Shown here one piece after another: positions 61,093-64,000 of a stretch of 64,000 bases of DNA. The notes below the pieces were generated by a model. It saw only the letters and a program-made list of their open reading frames with translations. It ran no database searches and was not told the DNA's origin. Positions within the stretch are counted from its first letter, which is position 1. Each line of letters starts with the position of its first letter. The stretch spans positions 324,025 to 388,024 of the forward strand of contig CAJJDN010000054.1 of the NCBI GenBank assembly GCA_905182985.1, in the 5' to 3' direction. Origin of the DNA: Paramecium sonneborni (Eukaryota > Ciliophora > Oligohymenophorea > Peniculida > Parameciidae). The position numbers and the translations under genes are program-made.

Positions 61093-64000
61093 ATGAATTA
61101 AAATTATATTGACCAAGCCTTTTAGACTAAGGTTTCAAATTCAATTTATATTCATAGCAATTCTATAGAGCATTTGGTAATTATTTTGGACCTCATACTT
61201 CAACACCAAGTATGGCATCAGAATATTTATCATCAACAAGAACTTAGACATCTAACTTGAACAAATAAAATAGTTTAAGCAAACGAATTACAACCCCTTA
61301 AAATGTTAGCAAGCCAATAAATTTAAATTCTTGTAGAGTAAAAACATAGACTCAACATATTTATAAATAACAGCCAATAGTCCATCATATTAAAAGTTTA
61401 TCATCAGACTTAAAGAATCAAACTTAATAAAAAAGATTCAAACAAGAGAAAATAATATTGTATACTGAACCAGAGTAACATCCTTTTTTAATCATATAAA
61501 AAAAAGCAAAAGAATTACGAAAAATTGAATCTCGAAAAAGTACTTTACCTTCAATATAAACGGAATCTTAACATAGTGCAAGACTTCCAGAAATATCTTA
61601 AACAATTCAAATTCCAATAATACAAATAACAGAACCTTTAGAGCAACATTCATCTAAAGCTTAAGAAAATGAATCTGAAAAAGATTACGAATCTATTGAA
61701 GAAGATGATAATTTTATAGGATAAAAAACAATGAAGAAACTCTCTGTTAGATTGAAGTTTAAAAATGCTGTATAAACTTAAGTTTCTACACTTTTTATCA
61801 ACAAATAAGTAAATATATATGTAATTTATATTTCAGCCAAAGTCACTCTTTAATGTTATAATTTCACCTGAATTCACATTAAAGCATGAAGAAGAACGAT
61901 AAAAAATTAGTGATGCTTTTGAAGCAGGCAATTTTATATTATATAAAATTAAGTAATTCGAATAAAAACGTGTAACCTAAAAAAAAAAGTTATTTAAATC
62001 AATATTCAATATAAAACATCCTCATAAAATGAATAATATTGTCAGTTCATAAATTGCTAAACTTAATACTACCAATAAAGCATTTCAAAGAAAAATTAAA
62101 ATGATTCTTACTACAACAGAAAATAGCAAAGAAATTGAATAACCATAATAATTTTCATTATTATCTAAATTTAAGAAAAGCCAATTTAGTTAATAAGGAA
62201 GTAATGAACATTTTCCTTAACCTATAAACTTAAATAAAGATTAATTTACTATTACTATTACTAATGATAAATTAGAGAATGAAATTTACCTATTTAAAAG
62301 GCCTAAATTTTCTATTTAAATAGATTAGGTTATTGAAGAAGTTCAAATTTCATAGACTCTATCTAAATAAGCTAATTCTCCTGGAAGAAGAATTTTAAAG
62401 CATTCAGGATCAATGCATCAATCATAAAAACATATTAATTTAAGGCATTCAGTCTCATAATAAATAATTAAAGAAGAATTTTAGAATTTTTCCATTGTAT
62501 CCTATGTTGAAGAAAATAACAACCTAGATTTTAATCAAGAATTCCCTAAAGTACAATTATTATTGTTTATTCAAGTCTAATTTATATGTCAGACTTTACT
62601 ATTAAAGTAGATTACATAAATTACCAAGAAAAACTACTTTCGTTGGGATGAATCTCTAAGAGATTTAAGATTATTTTACTTCTTAGTAACATTTGATTAA
62701 ATTGACACATATGTATTTACTCAATATAACTAGAAATTTTTAAGCCACTGAGATACCTGGATTAGAATAAATTGGTCCAACATTTGAATAAAATTTAGAT
62801 ATTCCGAAATTCATAGTTTATGAACATAAATTAAATTTAAGCTTTAATTTTGGTTAAAGTGAAACCTTTTCATCAAGTGAATCTGACTAGAGTTAGTCTT
62901 TGGATTTACTTTTAGAAGAACCAATTCAAAGTTTAATTTTAAATAAATTTAGGCTAGGATTATAATAAGAAGAACATGAAAGTAAGATGATAAATATTAT
63001 TAAATCACTTAAAAATTTAGATTAAGAAAAAGATGAGACAATATTTATAGAGGATGATTTCAAAAATATTAAATGTAATTATTCATTTTTATTAATTAAT
63101 AAGCTATATCAACTGGATAATTGACATTAATTAAAAAAGCTAAAAATCATTTTTTGCAACCAATTGAGTTCAGATGCATCATTAATACACTAGATTAAAA
63201 TACTAAAAATTAATTATTAACTTTCCCATAATAAGCCAGACCTATTAATGAGATATTGGATTCAATCTGTTGTGATAATGATGTTTGGGCTTTTAAATAG
63301 CTTGAAAAATATAATAATAAGGCAATCTTAAAACAAAGAATTTTATATTAATTGGATATGAGATATGAAGCAATAATTATTGGAAGATATTAAGATAAAG
63401 AACAGGTTATTGATATTGAACATTAAGATTTAATAGAAACCTTATAAAATCTCCCTGAAATACCAAGATTAAAGAAAATGGAAAATTTATCAAAAACTAA
63501 AAATTCAAAATAGCAATAACAATAATAACATTAATAAATTACAAGTTTATAGTCTACAAAAGCAGAATAATAAATAAGATAAATAGAAAGTGTAAAAAAA
63601 AACTAAAATGATAAAAAATAACTTAAGAAAAACTAAACATAGACAATTGTTTAACCAAATTTAAAATCTAAATAAACTAGTAATTCCCCCGATTAAACCA
63701 ATTCAAAATTAACAATGTAATATTCTAATTAATAGACTAACTAATAAACTCAAAATAATAATATTATAACTCAATCAACAACACAATATTTAACAAAACC
63801 AACTAATTAATCTTAACAATCTGTAAATGTTTCAGGAACGAAAATAATTTAAAAAAGTAAATCAAATGCAGATTTAAGTGAAACATCATCAATAAAATCT
63901 TCGAATAGTTAATTAGAAATTAGATCATAAAAAATTTTAGATGTAGAAAATTAAAAGCACTAATAAAAAATATAATAATAGCATGAAATACAAAATGAAA
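61093..64000 (+). CDS. Gln/Ser-rich protein, 3' end beyond the window
   Basis: Open to the window edge (>920 residues), introns at 61132-61157 (26 nt, starts GTT), 61809-61836, 62551-62575, 62713-62733 and 63075-63103. Start MNQNYIDQAFQTKQFY. Long disordered Ser/Gln/Lys-rich stretches alternate with helical parts (ISPEFTLKHEEERQKISDAF, RRILKHSG, ICCDNDVWAFKQLEKY, RILYQLDMRYEAIIIGRYQ). From ~63510 on it is almost pure Gln/Asn/Ser/Thr/Lys. No domain recognised. All five introns restore a single frame. The GTT-starting first intron is clear because the reading frames on both sides fit nothing else. Confidence 0.7.

Overview
The window looks like somatic (macronuclear) DNA of a ciliate, most likely a Paramecium. 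It is very AT-rich. TAA and TAG are read as glutamine throughout and TGA is the only stop. For example, the invariant Gln of the kinesin P-loop GQTGSGKT is a TAA at 16959-16961. Genes are cut by tiny introns, about 60 placed here and nearly all 19-31 nt, usually starting GTA and ending TAG, CAG or AAG. Genes are packed on both strands with spacers sometimes of only 3-30 bp. I read all genes by hand with the ciliate code. ORFs called with the standard code are mostly fragments or shadows.

Layout. 1-1.6 kb: decayed gene. 1.6-9.5 kb: divergent pair (DUF4378 protein; long coiled-coil protein) interrupted by an exact 1127-bp duplication around a single N, almost certainly an assembly artefact. 9.6-14.5 kb: Bax-inhibitor/TMBIM protein, LITAF-type zinc ribbon, trichocyst matrix protein, tetraspanin, EB1-like protein. 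14.8-19.5 kb: three minus-strand genes head to tail (multipass protein, kinesin-13, bubblegum-type acyl-CoA synthetase) with 28-30 bp between them. 19.5-24.1 kb: decayed gene, SMIM14-like protein, pseudokinase, EF-hand protein, a small ORF and a decayed fragment. 24.3-28.5 kb: large polytopic PAS protein. 30-37.6 kb: Q/N-rich protein, ANP32, a partly broken coiled-coil/EF-hand gene, CDP-alcohol phosphotransferase. 38-44.3 kb: coiled-coil protein, RING protein, six-helix membrane protein, permuted papain-fold enzyme, alpha-SNAP. 44.4-50.2 kb: a second PAS/membrane protein and a polytopic membrane protein. 51-59 kb: tandem-PX protein and a ~2136-residue secreted or surface protein with a Thr-rich stalk. 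60-64 kb: small secreted protein and a Q/N-rich gene running off the end.

No operon-like pathway is visible. The mix (trichocyst content, SNAP, PX, tetraspanin, EB1, kinesin-13, coiled coils, surface protein) is typical of a cell rich in secretion and cortical cytoskeleton. I found no tRNA, rRNA, CRISPR or mobile element. The most useful observations are the assembly duplication, several decayed gene copies, a pseudokinase, a kinesin-13 without room for its neck, and two related PAS-membrane proteins of different architecture.
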